Below, in pieces: positions 23,515-31,506 of a stretch of DNA of 42,590 nt. Location of the stretch: the NCBI GenBank assembly GCA_013002165.1, contig JABDKO010000020.1:1-42590 (forward strand), written 5' to 3'. The position numbers and the translations under genes are program-made. Origin of the DNA: Rhodothermales bacterium. Its GTDB lineage: Bacteria; Bacteroidota; Rhodothermia; Rhodothermales; JABDKH01. The notes under the pieces are model-generated. The model saw nothing but the letters and a program-made list of their open reading frames with translations, did no database searches and was not told where the DNA came from. Numbering within the stretch: position 1 is the first letter of the stretch; every line of letters begins with the position of its first letter.

Positions 23515-25353
23515 TCAATTCCTACTGCCGAGGACAATCCCCCGAGTCGTACGACCACCTTTGGGATGATAGATCTCGATAGTGATGGTGCTTCCGGCAG
23601 CTCCGTGCAACAGCCACGACGTTTCAGTAGCCGAATGCCCGCCGACGATACCGAGATCCCGTTCCCCAGTCTCGTCAAGCAGTGTTACACCCTCCGATGT
23701 CTGAATTGACGCCCGAACTGGAACAGCCCGCCCGTTCTGTTCACTTATCGCAAGTTCCGTTGGTTGAAATCCTTCGTTTGAAACACTGATTTTAACCCTG
23801 TAGATAGCCTCCGCCACTTCCGTTTGCTCAACGGTCTTGATTGCCAGAAGCGGTGTTGCCCTGGCCTGCATCAGAATGAAGTCCACGTTTCGTTCTACCT
23901 CTCGCGGAAGGTCCGCAGGTAGAGGATTGTTATGGCCGAATTTCTTCCATCCACCAATCTCCACTGTTCCAAGCGTCGGATGGTCGAATTCCGTCCAGTC
24001 TTGAAAAACGGATCCATCCATGTGATCGTCGTCGTATTTCAACTGCTCGACGGGTGAAACGCGACCATCACCATTCAGGTCTTCTCCAAATCGAAAGATC
24101 TCGTTGGCGAACGCCAGTATTCCAAACAGTTCGTAAAGACCGTCCAGTGACCCTCCATAGGCAGCATATGCGTCAGTCAGATCAGGATCGCTACCATAGC
24201 GGTTGCTGCTTTCAAACGGGGATAGACCGCTGATCTCACCTTCGGCATTACGCCACAGTTGTCCCCGGCTCGTGTTGCGGGATCCTCGGGGCCAGTTCCA
24301 ATCATATACTGACGTCGCAAGATCATAACCAGTTATTTCCAGCCCGCGCCTTGCAAGTGCTATATAGATCGAAAGATCCGACCCGGGAAGTGGGCTGTCG
24401 GGTACCGACGGCGGCCGTAGAATGACACCTCCGGAAGAATGGAGATGCTGGGACGCCGCAATATTGGGATGGTCATAAATGAAATCCAGCATTGCGCGTA
24501 GTTCGACTTCGGAACCAGGATAAGGACCGGAGCCTCCCTGTTGGATAGACCAGTTTCCGGGATAATTCCGGTTCGGATCAACGCCGCCGGGCCAGTCCTC
24601 ATTGTATTCACCATCTCCGTCGTTATCCAAGCCCTCAGAATACCTTTTGTAGAAGGGGCCTGTGTCGTCCGGCTTGCGCCGACGCAGTAATCGGTCGTCA
24701 GCCTCGTCTTTAACCCATCCCCCTTCTGAATCAACCACCCGCATTTGAAGAGCATGGTTGTCACCGTCGAGATCATCGGGTCCATCTTCGTCGAAGACAC
24801 CGTCCCGATCATCGTCCCACGGCCGCATCGTAGAATCCCGGGGACGCATCGGCGTTCGGTGATGCCGCTCCGACATGTCGGGGATAACGTTGGGGGCGAT
24901 GTAAAAAGTACGAGTCTGGCGTAATCGGACAGTCTCCGGATCCTCGGAGGTCAATAGTCGATGGACGAGCCCGAGCGCTACCTCTGTCGCGACTACTTCA
25001 TCGGAGTCAACACCGCCATCGATCCAAATCGCCGGTTTGTCGGTATCGGGACCTGTGCTGTAGTCCGTTACCGTCAGCAGCCACAGCTCACGACCTTCGT
25101 ACGTTCTACCTGTAGACGAGAGTCTGGCAAGCCCGGGATGCTGTGCGGCAGCGTCCTTCAGGAACTGTTCCACTTCGTCGTAACTCCGGTAGCAATCGAA
25201 GGTCAGTCCGGTCGAATAGGACTCGCATTGATCAAAGTAGAGTTTCGCCCGAGCCATGGGTGCCGCACCCCCTGAATCCTGGCAGTAACCCGGGTGCGGA
25301 ATACATGCAATAGAGGCGATAAATACAGTGATCAGTTGAATGGATGAGCGCAT
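23515..25353 (-). CDS. M14-family carboxypeptidase-like protein, secreted, first Zn ligand altered
   Basis: This 613-residue exported protein has a signal peptide MRSSIQLITVFIASIACIPHPGYC, which selects ATG 25353; the reading frame opens 117 bp further upstream but without signal character. The fold begins YRSYDEVEQFLKDAAAQHPG, and IDGGVDSDEVVATEVAL occupies the place of the usual IDGGIHAxE zinc motif: the first ligand His is Asp116 (codon GAC, 25006-25008) while Glu119 remains. The later His (ASQHLHSSGG) and a possible catalytic Glu (LYELFG) look kept. Two Asp-rich calcium-like inserts (DDDRDGVFDEDGPDDLDGD and DNDGDGEYNEDWPGG) and a DLNGDGRVSP motif are present. No T9SS sorting tail is seen. 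It could be a divergent metal site or an inactive peptidase homologue. Confidence 0.85.
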   Translation of the reverse strand: MRSSIQLITVFIASIACIPHPGYCQDSGGAAPMARAKLYFDQCESYSTGLTFDCYRSYDEVEQFLKDAAAQHPGLARLSSTGRTYEGRELWLLTVTDYSTGPDTDKPAIWIDGGVDSDEVVATEVALGLVHRLLTSEDPETVRLRQTRTFYIAPNVIPDMSERHHRTPMRPRDSTMRPWDDDRDGVFDEDGPDDLDGDNHALQMRVVDSEGGWVKDEADDRLLRRRKPDDTGPFYKRYSEGLDNDGDGEYNEDWPGGVDPNRNYPGNWSIQQGGSGPYPGSEVELRAMLDFIYDHPNIAASQHLHSSGGVILRPPSVPDSPLPGSDLSIYIALARRGLEITGYDLATSVYDWNWPRGSRNTSRGQLWRNAEGEISGLSPFESSNRYGSDPDLTDAYAAYGGSLDGLYELFGILAFANEIFRFGEDLNGDGRVSPVEQLKYDDDHMDGSVFQDWTEFDHPTLGTVEIGGWKKFGHNNPLPADLPREVERNVDFILMQARATPLLAIKTVEQTEVAEAIYRVKISVSNEGFQPTELAISEQNGRAVPVRASIQTSEGVTLLDETGERDLGIVGGHSATETSWLLHGAAGSTITIEIYHPKGGRTTRGIVLGSRN

Positions 25354-25388
25354 AGCACGGCGTGTATTTTGGTTCGGTAATTCGGTTG

Positions 25389-25418
25389 CAAAAGTACAAA
25401 TACTTCTTTGTCCGTCAA
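25389..25418 (-). promoter_or_regulatory. Possible promoter for the M14 peptidase gene
   Basis: Read on the minus strand, TTGAC (25414-25418) is separated by 17 bp from TACTTTTG (25389-25396), which fits the TAnnTTTG -7 element described for Bacteroidota housekeeping promoters. Transcription would begin about 30 nt before the ATG at 25353. Only one such match was judged, so it is a suggestion. Confidence 0.3.
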
Positions 25419-25580
25419 TGATGGGTTGTTTGCAGAACATGCACGCAATCGACCACAGAATCATTGGCATTTCTCAGGCAATTGTGCTTAATTCAGGATA
25501 ACGCCTGAAAACAGGACCGTGTGCTTCGGTATCGGTGCAGGGTCAGGGCGACGGAATTTGATAACTATACATGTGTTGAT

Positions 25581-25961
25581 ATGAAAAACGAGAAACTGAC
25601 GCGGCGTGACTTTTTTGCTCGCGCATCGGTCGTAGGTGCAGTAACTGTGAGTGCCGGTTCGCTGCTGGCAGCTTGCGGCGGTGGTGAGTCAGAATCGAGC
25701 TCCGCGACCCCTCCTCCATCTGCCAGCGAACCGATGGCAGCACCTGACTGTACCGATCTTACCGGGCTTTCCGACACTGACATCGCGACGCGGTCATCTC
25801 TGCAGTATGTCGACGAGACTCCAAATCCAGATCAGCGGTGCGATAATTGCCAGCTGTACGTTATGCCGGAAGGCGATTCAGCGTGTGGAGGCTGTCAGAT
25901 AATCAAGGGCCCAATAGCACCGGCGGGGTACTGTATTTCATGGGCTGCAAAGCAGGCTTAG
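25581..25961 (+). CDS. High-potential iron-sulfur protein (HiPIP), Tat-exported
   Basis: This 126-residue electron carrier holds one cubane [4Fe-4S] cluster working at high redox potential. The twin-arginine signal is LTRRDFFARAS (6-16), followed by a hydrophobic segment ending AGSLLAAC, a lipobox-like site with Cys32. The linker is Ser/Pro/Ala-rich. The HiPIP domain has Cys87-x2-Cys90, Cys105 in GGCQIIKG and Cys118 in GYCISW; Cys102 is extra. In Rhodothermus marinus a HiPIP is the electron donor to a caa3 oxidase, so a respiratory shuttle role is likely. I chose ATG 25581, since it gives the twin-Arg signal at the proper position. It is divergent from the M14 gene and ends with a strong terminator. 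It may be membrane-tethered by lipid. Confidence 0.93.
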   Translation: MKNEKLTRRDFFARASVVGAVTVSAGSLLAACGGGESESSSATPPPSASEPMAAPDCTDLTGLSDTDIATRSSLQYVDETPNPDQRCDNCQLYVMPEGDSACGGCQIIKGPIAPAGYCISWAAKQA

Positions 25962-25987
25962 CTCATCAAGCTGTAAATTTTTACCAG

Positions 25988-26022
25988 GAGACCGGGTGCA
26001 CCCTCGCCCGGTCTCTTTTTTT
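25988..26022 (+). terminator. Intrinsic terminator after the HiPIP gene
   Basis: A perfect 9-bp stem, GAGACCGGG (25988-25996) with CCCGGTCTC (26007-26015), has a 10-nt loop and is followed by seven T residues. It lies 26 bp after the HiPIP stop. It is the clearest intrinsic terminator in the window. Confidence 0.93.
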
Positions 26023-26104
26023 GTTTTGCCCATTCGAGGGCAGATCGTCAGTTACATCGACGAGATGGCCATTGTATATTGGCGCCACGCTTCCCAACAT
26101 GTAG

Positions 26105-28360
26105 ATGACCTCCTCTGACGCGATAGAAAACGGCACTACGAGTAAATCCTCCGGGCATGGATTCGGCACGCTGCCAGTTTTTCTTGCTGGAATTAGCACG
26201 ATTCTCGGCGCAATCATGTTCTTGCGCTTCGGCTATGCAGTCGGAAATGCAGGATTGATCGGGGCGCTCGCCATCATCCTGGTCGGTCACATGGTGACGA
26301 TCCCGACCGCACTGGCATTGGCCGAGATTGCAACAAACCGAAAAGTGGAGGGCGGAGGCGAATACTTCATCATATCGCGATCGTTTGGAAAAACCATCGG
26401 CTCGGTCATCGGCATTTCGTTGTATCTGTCGCAGGCGGTCTCGGTGGCATTCTATATGATCGCCTTTGCCGAAGCATTCCAACCGGCCGCACAGTGGTAC
26501 GCCGATTTGACGGGCTTTGCCTTCGACCCGCGCATTATTTCGGTCCCCGCAACTATCGCTCTACTGGCCCTTGTGCTTACGAAAGGTGCCGACCTCGGAG
26601 TGAAAGCACTCTATGTCGTAGTTGCCGTCCTGGTCGCATCCCTTGCGATGTTTTTTGCTGGAAACCCTGTCGACGGACTGGATCCGGCTACGGTTGCCCT
26701 CAATAGCAAGGTTGTGGATGCGGATCCTTTCTTTATTGTTTTCGCAATCTGTTTCCCTGCGTTTACCGGCATGACTGCAGGTGTCGGCCTATCGGGTGAC
26801 CTCGCAAATCCCAGAGTGTCTATTCCGCGCGGAACGCTGGCAGCCACCGTCACCGGCATGATCGTTTACGTCGCGATTGCGATAAAGCTGGCAACATCGG
26901 CACCTACAGAAATGCTTGCGAACGAACCATTGGTGATGGGCAACATCGCGGTCTGGGGTCCGATAATTCCAATCGGACTCGCATGTGCTACGTTGTCTTC
27001 AGCGATTGGCTCAATTCTGGTTGCACCGAGAACGTTACAGGCCATAGGTGCTGACGAAAGTCTGCCCCTCTGGAAGTTGAACGGCTGGCTGGCACACGGT
27101 ATAGGCAAGGTTAACGAACCGCGAAACACAACACTAGTGACGGGTGCTGTTGCCCTTGTCATTGTCCTTCTTGGCAACGTTGACTTCGTAGCGCGACTGA
27201 TCTCGATGTTTTTCATGGTTACGTACGGAGCCTTGTGCGCTATAAGTTTTCTCGAACACTTTGCAGCACGACCGAGCTATCGACCATCGTTCAGGTCGCG
27301 ATGGTACATCAGTCTGTTTGGAGCGCTCATGTGTCTCTTCATGATGTTCCAGATGGATCCCGCGTTTGCAATACTGTCGATTGTGGTGATGTCTCTGCTG
27401 TACATGATAGTAACGCGAACCTCTGGTCAGGGTGGCGATCTTGCAGAGATGTTCGAAGGCGTCATGACACAGCTGACACGCTATTTGCAGATTCGGCTTC
27501 AACCACGACGTATTCGTCTCGAAACGCGGGAATGGCGCCCGAGCGTTATCATGGTCAACAGTCGAACTTTCGACAGAAGGTCACCGCTTGAATTTCTTCG
27601 CTGGATCTGTCATCGTCATGGTTTCGGTACATATTTGCACATGATCCCCGGCGTGCTTGATGCAGACTCGTCGCGAAAATCACGAGTTGTCAAAGATAAG
27701 CTGATTCGTCTCGCGCGCGACCAGAACTCAACTGTCTATATGGACACGATTGTCAGTCCATCGATGATATCTGCACTAGCTCAGAGTCTTCAGGTCCCCG
27801 GTGTTTCGGGGTTGCCCAACAATACTGTGATGTTCGAGTTTTCTGAACACGACGAACCGGAAGTTATCACGGAGTGTGTTGACAGCGCACTCTTTGCCGC
27901 ATCAACACGGAAAACCCTGCTCGTCCTTCGCCACGGCGATTTTCACTTTGGAGAAAAACGACGTATTCATATATGGCTGACCTGGAACGACCAGAACAAC
28001 GCCAACTCCATGATTCTTCTGAGCTATGTTCTGATCGGCCATCCGGATTGGGCAAACGCAGAAATCAGTGTGTATGCAGCGCTGCCAAAAGATCAGGTAG
28101 AAACACGCAAGGAAGATTTTAAGAAGCTTATTACTGAGGGTCGCCTGCCCGTGTCGGAAAAGAACGTCAAATTCCTCTCTGTTGATGATGTCGACTCGTT
28201 CAGGCGACTCGTGGCAAGGCTATCCGGAGAGGCCGACCTGGTGCTGGTTGGCTTTAATGTCGGGGGTCTGCAGACTCGAAGGGAAGCAGTTTTTTCAAAT
28301 CACCCGTCACTCAGGGATGTTTTGTTCGTACACGCGCCACATGAAATCGTAATAGAGTAA
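26105..28360 (+). CDS. SLC12/APC-superfamily transporter with large cytosolic C-terminal domain
   Basis: This is a 751-residue inner-membrane transporter. Residues about 20-450 hold around 12 helices with the APC start FLAGISTILGAIMFLRFGYAVG, where the unwound helix carries STILGAIMF as in cation-chloride cotransporters and amino-acid permeases. The GGGEYFIISRSFG motif follows, then SASI-like SAIGSILVAPRTLQAIG. Residues about 470-751 are a soluble domain (GFGTYLHMIPGV and VLVGFNVGG) similar to the C-terminal regulatory domain of SLC12 proteins. Prokaryotic SLC12 homologues move K+/Na+/Cl- or amino acids; the substrate here is open. The start is ATG 26105. An NTF2-like gene follows at 19 bp on the same strand, so the two are probably cotranscribed. 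Confidence 0.88.
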   Translation: MTSSDAIENGTTSKSSGHGFGTLPVFLAGISTILGAIMFLRFGYAVGNAGLIGALAIILVGHMVTIPTALALAEIATNRKVEGGGEYFIISRSFGKTIGSVIGISLYLSQAVSVAFYMIAFAEAFQPAAQWYADLTGFAFDPRIISVPATIALLALVLTKGADLGVKALYVVVAVLVASLAMFFAGNPVDGLDPATVALNSKVVDADPFFIVFAICFPAFTGMTAGVGLSGDLANPRVSIPRGTLAATVTGMIVYVAIAIKLATSAPTEMLANEPLVMGNIAVWGPIIPIGLACATLSSAIGSILVAPRTLQAIGADESLPLWKLNGWLAHGIGKVNEPRNTTLVTGAVALVIVLLGNVDFVARLISMFFMVTYGALCAISFLEHFAARPSYRPSFRSRWYISLFGALMCLFMMFQMDPAFAILSIVVMSLLYMIVTRTSGQGGDLAEMFEGVMTQLTRYLQIRLQPRRIRLETREWRPSVIMVNSRTFDRRSPLEFLRWICHRHGFGTYLHMIPGVLDADSSRKSRVVKDKLIRLARDQNSTVYMDTIVSPSMISALAQSLQVPGVSGLPNNTVMFEFSEHDEPEVITECVDSALFAASTRKTLLVLRHGDFHFGEKRRIHIWLTWNDQNNANSMILLSYVLIGHPDWANAEISVYAALPKDQVETRKEDFKKLITEGRLPVSEKNVKFLSVDDVDSFRRLVARLSGEADLVLVGFNVGGLQTRREAVFSNHPSLRDVLFVHAPHEIVIE

Positions 28361-28379
28361 CTCACACAAAGCCGATACA

Positions 28380-28883
28380 ATGCCAAGACGTATACGACCG
28401 TTGCCCTCCGCCATCCTTGCAGCACTGATCATTGTCGGGGGAGCAGCATGTGTAAATGCACAAACGGCAAATCCGGAAGATGCAGTTCGTGCAGTTATCG
28501 ACAACTTGTTTGACGCCATGCGTGCAGGCGACGGCAACACTGTTTCAAAGCTGTTTCATGACTCGGCCCGCATGAACTCCATAGGTGTTCGGGAGGGACA
28601 GGCCTTTATCCGGACGACTTCGCCATCTGATTTTGCCGCAGCTGTTAATGAGCCTTCGGATGAGGCCTGGGACGAGAGAATCTGGGATGTCGAAATTCGT
28701 GTAGACGGCCACATGGCAAGCGCCTGGGTTCCGTACGCCTTCTATCTTGGCGACTCATTCAGCCACTGCGGCACGAACACACTGACATTTTTTAATGGGC
28801 CGGACGGCTGGCAAATCACCGGAATAACCGACACGCGACGACAGAACGATTGTGGCATTCCGCCCGAGGTTGCCGGCCAGTAG
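28380..28883 (+). CDS. Secreted NTF2-like / DUF4440-type protein
   Basis: This 167-residue protein has a signal peptide (about 1-27, AILAALIIVGGAACVNA). The mature part is a cone-shaped alpha+beta fold of the NTF2/SnoaL class, judged from AVRAVIDNLFDAMRAGDGNTVSKLFHDSARM, then strands WDVEIRVDGHMASAWVPYAFYLG and the C-terminal NTLTFFNGPDGWQITGITDTRR. Such proteins bind small hydrophobic ligands or act as accessory proteins; function is unknown. A Cys in the final segment (QNDCG) may pair with CGTN. The gene lies 19 bp after the SLC12-type transporter, suggesting an accessory role. Confidence 0.8.
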   Translation: MPRRIRPLPSAILAALIIVGGAACVNAQTANPEDAVRAVIDNLFDAMRAGDGNTVSKLFHDSARMNSIGVREGQAFIRTTSPSDFAAAVNEPSDEAWDERIWDVEIRVDGHMASAWVPYAFYLGDSFSHCGTNTLTFFNGPDGWQITGITDTRRQNDCGIPPEVAGQ

Positions 28884-28911
28884 CCGGAAAGACTTTGGGG
28901 GCAGAAGGGAA

Positions 28912-28936
28912 AGTAACTGGTCTGTGTGACCTTACT
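28912..28936. terminator. Weak hairpin between convergent genes
   Basis: AGTAA (28912-28916) and GGTC (28919-28922) pair with GACC (28928-28931) and TTACT (28932-28936), with a small bulge and a five-nt loop. No T-tract of note follows on either side, so this is at most a weak bidirectional terminator between the NTF2-like gene and the minus-strand lipoprotein gene. Confidence 0.25.
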
Positions 28937-28986
28937 ATCTTGTGTTGCCCGGTGTCCGTTCTGATGATGGCCCTGTCCGCTATTTA

Positions 28987-29781
28987 TCAACCGGGGCAGG
29001 AAACATCAGCCTGACTGGAGTCCCAGCAAGCAGGCACACCGTTGTTGTAGTTGGGATCAATAATTGACCCTTCGCCGGTAGCGGTGTTCCACGCAACGAC
29101 AGTCTCGCCACCACCAACCCGATTCCACGTAAACACGCGAGTAGTTTCTACAACGTCGTAGGTAACCGAATCACCCGGGTTGTTCTCTGCGTTTATCGGG
29201 ATGGAAAATGTTACACTTTTCTGCGACGCGTTGCTGTTGGTAAAAGAGGCATTCAGCACATTCGTGCGCACACCGTCAAGGAGATAAAAGAGTCCCCAGC
29301 TTCCTTCAGATCCACCGTTACGTGTCTGAGCAGTATACAAGTCGAAATCGTCATAGGTCTGTTGCGTGCCCGCATCGTAATACGCAAGGTTCATTGTCCA
29401 GTCGGTATTATTCCCGAGGGTGTTTGCTGACAGCGTAAAATCGACAGACTGGCTCGTAGGTGCATGTACTACCATGGACGTCCATGTCCAGAGGTTGTCC
29501 TCAAGGACTGGCTCGGCACTCAGCGCGGCGCGTGTCACGAGGGCTGGAATGGCAAGGTGGGCACCAAGTACGATCGACACAGGCACCACGCGCAGGGCAG
29601 CATTGGTGAAATGAGGCCCGGCAGATTTTGTGTTCGCCTGAGTGGTAAAAAGGGACGTGTTTATCTCAAAGGCGCTTGCCGAAATTGGTGTCGGTGCTTC
29701 ATCGTCGGTGTTGGCGAAATCACAAGATGACAGGATCAGAGCCAAGAGCGAAAAAATGACAAGTGGTGTTTTCGTTGCCAT
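28987..29781 (-). CDS. Hypothetical lipoprotein
   Basis: This 264-residue lipoprotein has a signal peptide and lipobox LILSSC, with Cys at 20. The mature part is Thr/Ser/Asn-rich with many short strands (for example MVVHAPTSQSVDFTLSANTLG and TWNRVGGGETVVAWN) and resembles a secreted beta-sandwich. Two Cys near the end (PACWDSSQADVSC) may form a disulfide. No family is recognised. The gene appears monocistronic with its upstream region in 29782-30024, which it shares divergently with the Fe-S protein gene. Confidence 0.75.
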   Translation of the reverse strand: MATKTPLVIFSLLALILSSCDFANTDDEAPTPISASAFEINTSLFTTQANTKSAGPHFTNAALRVVPVSIVLGAHLAIPALVTRAALSAEPVLEDNLWTWTSMVVHAPTSQSVDFTLSANTLGNNTDWTMNLAYYDAGTQQTYDDFDLYTAQTRNGGSEGSWGLFYLLDGVRTNVLNASFTNSNASQKSVTFSIPINAENNPGDSVTYDVVETTRVFTWNRVGGGETVVAWNTATGEGSIIDPNYNNGVPACWDSSQADVSCPG

Positions 29782-29839
29782 CGGAATACAATGTCGGGTT
29801 GTTTAAAGGCGAGACTGGTGGGATCCGTCTAGGTATCGG

Positions 29840-29900
29840 CACCATTTGGCCGTTTTGAATCCCTCAGAAGCTATAAATTCGCTGTTTATCACCATTTGGC
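29840..29900. promoter_or_regulatory. Two direct copies of CACCATTTGGC 50 bp apart
   Basis: The 11-mer CACCATTTGGC is found at 29840-29850 and 29890-29900, a spacing of 50 bp, close to five helical turns. A near-palindrome GCCAATTGGGC follows a few bases later. The pair lies in the 243-bp region between the divergent lipoprotein and CDGSH genes, so it may be an operator. No regulator is known. Confidence 0.35.
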
Positions 29901-30024
29901 TCGACGGGTAAAGCCAATTGGGCTGCGTTTCCCTGCCAGAGATTGTGGTTCAACATTCAGCAGGTTCATGAGTACATAGAATAGCCGCTCCTTTGCTAGA
30001 AACCGGTTACCACATTATGACATT

Positions 30025-30696
30025 ATGCCCAAGATTCTAAAGTACCAATCTGATTCAATCACCGTCAATTACGACATTAAGAAATGTATTCACGCTGCTG
30101 AGTGTGTTCGCGGTCTGCCAGCCGTTTTCGATCCGGAACAACGCCCGTGGATCGCACCTTCGAAAGCAACTGCTGATGAAATCGCCGACACCATTCACTT
30201 GTGCCCCTCAGGTGCGCTCACTTACGTTAGGCACGATGGTGGGGCCGCAGAGAAATCACCTTCATCCAATTCGATCTCCCTGGCTGCGGACGGTCCGCTT
30301 TATGTGACCGGCAATATCGGGATTATCGATCACGAAGGGTCGCAGATCGCAGCAGGGACACGATTCGCCCTGTGCCGCTGCGGCCATTCTTCAAACAAGC
30401 CCTTCTGCGACAACAGTCATAAGAAACATGACTTTTCAGCCGGCACTGAACTCGGAGAAGGTGGCATAAAGCCCGTCGAAGATTTTACAGATGGAGAAGA
30501 GCTGGTAATCACAACGTCAGAAAATGGTCCTCTTTTATTCAATGGCCCCATGCATATTCAGAACTCCGATGGCTCTGACGCCCGCTCTGGCATGAAGTCG
30601 GCACTTTGTCGTTGTGGCCAATCCGACAACAAACCGTTCTGCACTGGTGCCCACCGTACGGCGGGATTTGTCGGTTTGAACGTGGCTGAGAACTGA
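30025..30696 (+). CDS. Three-cluster iron-sulfur protein (Fer4_19 plus two CDGSH domains)
   Basis: This 223-residue protein carries three predicted Fe-S sites. Residues about 5-70 are a divergent mono-cluster Fer4_19 domain with KKCIHAAEC (Cys21, Cys27) and LCPSGAL (Cys60). The first CDGSH domain is at about 85-140: LCRCGHSSNKPFCDNSH with ligands Cys117, Cys119, Cys128 and His132. The second is at about 165-223: LCRCGQSDNKPFCTGAH with Cys195, Cys197, Cys206 and His210. CDGSH domains hold [2Fe-2S] clusters with three Cys and one His. No transmembrane helix is seen, so it is probably cytosolic. The hydroxylase gene follows one base after its stop, so they are one transcript. An electron-transfer role to the hydroxylase is inferred. 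Confidence 0.94.
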   Translation: MPKILKYQSDSITVNYDIKKCIHAAECVRGLPAVFDPEQRPWIAPSKATADEIADTIHLCPSGALTYVRHDGGAAEKSPSSNSISLAADGPLYVTGNIGIIDHEGSQIAAGTRFALCRCGHSSNKPFCDNSHKKHDFSAGTELGEGGIKPVEDFTDGEELVITTSENGPLLFNGPMHIQNSDGSDARSGMKSALCRCGQSDNKPFCTGAHRTAGFVGLNVAEN

Positions 30697-30697
30697 C

Positions 30698-31504
30698 ATG
30701 CCCATTGACAGCAACGCGCAGGCAATCGCCGCTGTGGTGGGACTCCTTGTTTTCTCGGCCTGGGAAACGTTTAAACCGTTCTTCTCATTTTTCAAAGACC
30801 GGGGCCGGGACCGTGGCAAGCACTTTGTCCTTAACCTCGCAATAGGTGCATTCAACTCGGTGGCCATTACCCTCGTCTTTGTAGGACTCTGGGCCCTCGC
30901 TGCCAACTGGGCGGGACAGAACAATATCGGCCTGATCAATAGTTTCCGCGGAAACGTACCCGCTGCTGTTACATTTGTCGTTGCGATACTCGGTTTTGAC
31001 CTCTGGACGTACTCGTGGCACAGAATAAATCACGTCGTTGGATTCTTCTGGCGATTCCATCGGGTCCATCATTCGGACAACAAGATGGATGTATCTACAG
31101 CCAGCAGATTTCATATAGGCGAAATCGTACTGTCGTCCTTATTGAGGGTGCCCGTAATTGTAATCCTGGGTGCCACGCTGTGGGAGCTTGTTCTGTACGA
31201 GACACTCATGTTCGCCGTCGTACAGTTCCATCACGCGAACATTGTTATACCAGACCGCCTCGACAGATTCCTCAGAGTGTTCATCGTTACTCCTGCAATG
31301 CACAAGGTACACCACTCGAGAGTGCAGCCGGAGACAGATTCAAACTTCAGCGCCTTCCTGTCTATCTGGGATCGTATAGGCAGGAGTTTCCGGATGCGCA
31401 AGGATCTTGATGAGATACACTTTGGCCTCGTCGGATATGATGACCCCGAGAGCCAGTCTATTGCCGGAATCGCAAAGACGCCAATACGAAAACTGGACAG
31501 CTAG
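30698..31504 (+). CDS. Sterol desaturase / fatty acid hydroxylase family membrane protein
   Basis: This 268-residue di-iron integral membrane enzyme hydroxylates or desaturates lipids using oxygen and electrons. Hydrophobic helices are seen near 8-30, 47-70, 88-106 and 142-180. The histidine clusters are HRINH (108-112), HRVHH (121-125), HH at 178-179 and HKVHH (202-206), the family iron ligands. Substrate specificity (sterol, carotenoid, fatty acid, hopanoid) cannot be read from the sequence. Start ATG 30698 lies one base after the stop of the CDGSH protein gene; tight coupling points to a shared pathway. Confidence 0.92.
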   Translation: MPIDSNAQAIAAVVGLLVFSAWETFKPFFSFFKDRGRDRGKHFVLNLAIGAFNSVAITLVFVGLWALAANWAGQNNIGLINSFRGNVPAAVTFVVAILGFDLWTYSWHRINHVVGFFWRFHRVHHSDNKMDVSTASRFHIGEIVLSSLLRVPVIVILGATLWELVLYETLMFAVVQFHHANIVIPDRLDRFLRVFIVTPAMHKVHHSRVQPETDSNFSAFLSIWDRIGRSFRMRKDLDEIHFGLVGYDDPESQSIAGIAKTPIRKLDS

Positions 31505-31506
31505 TT

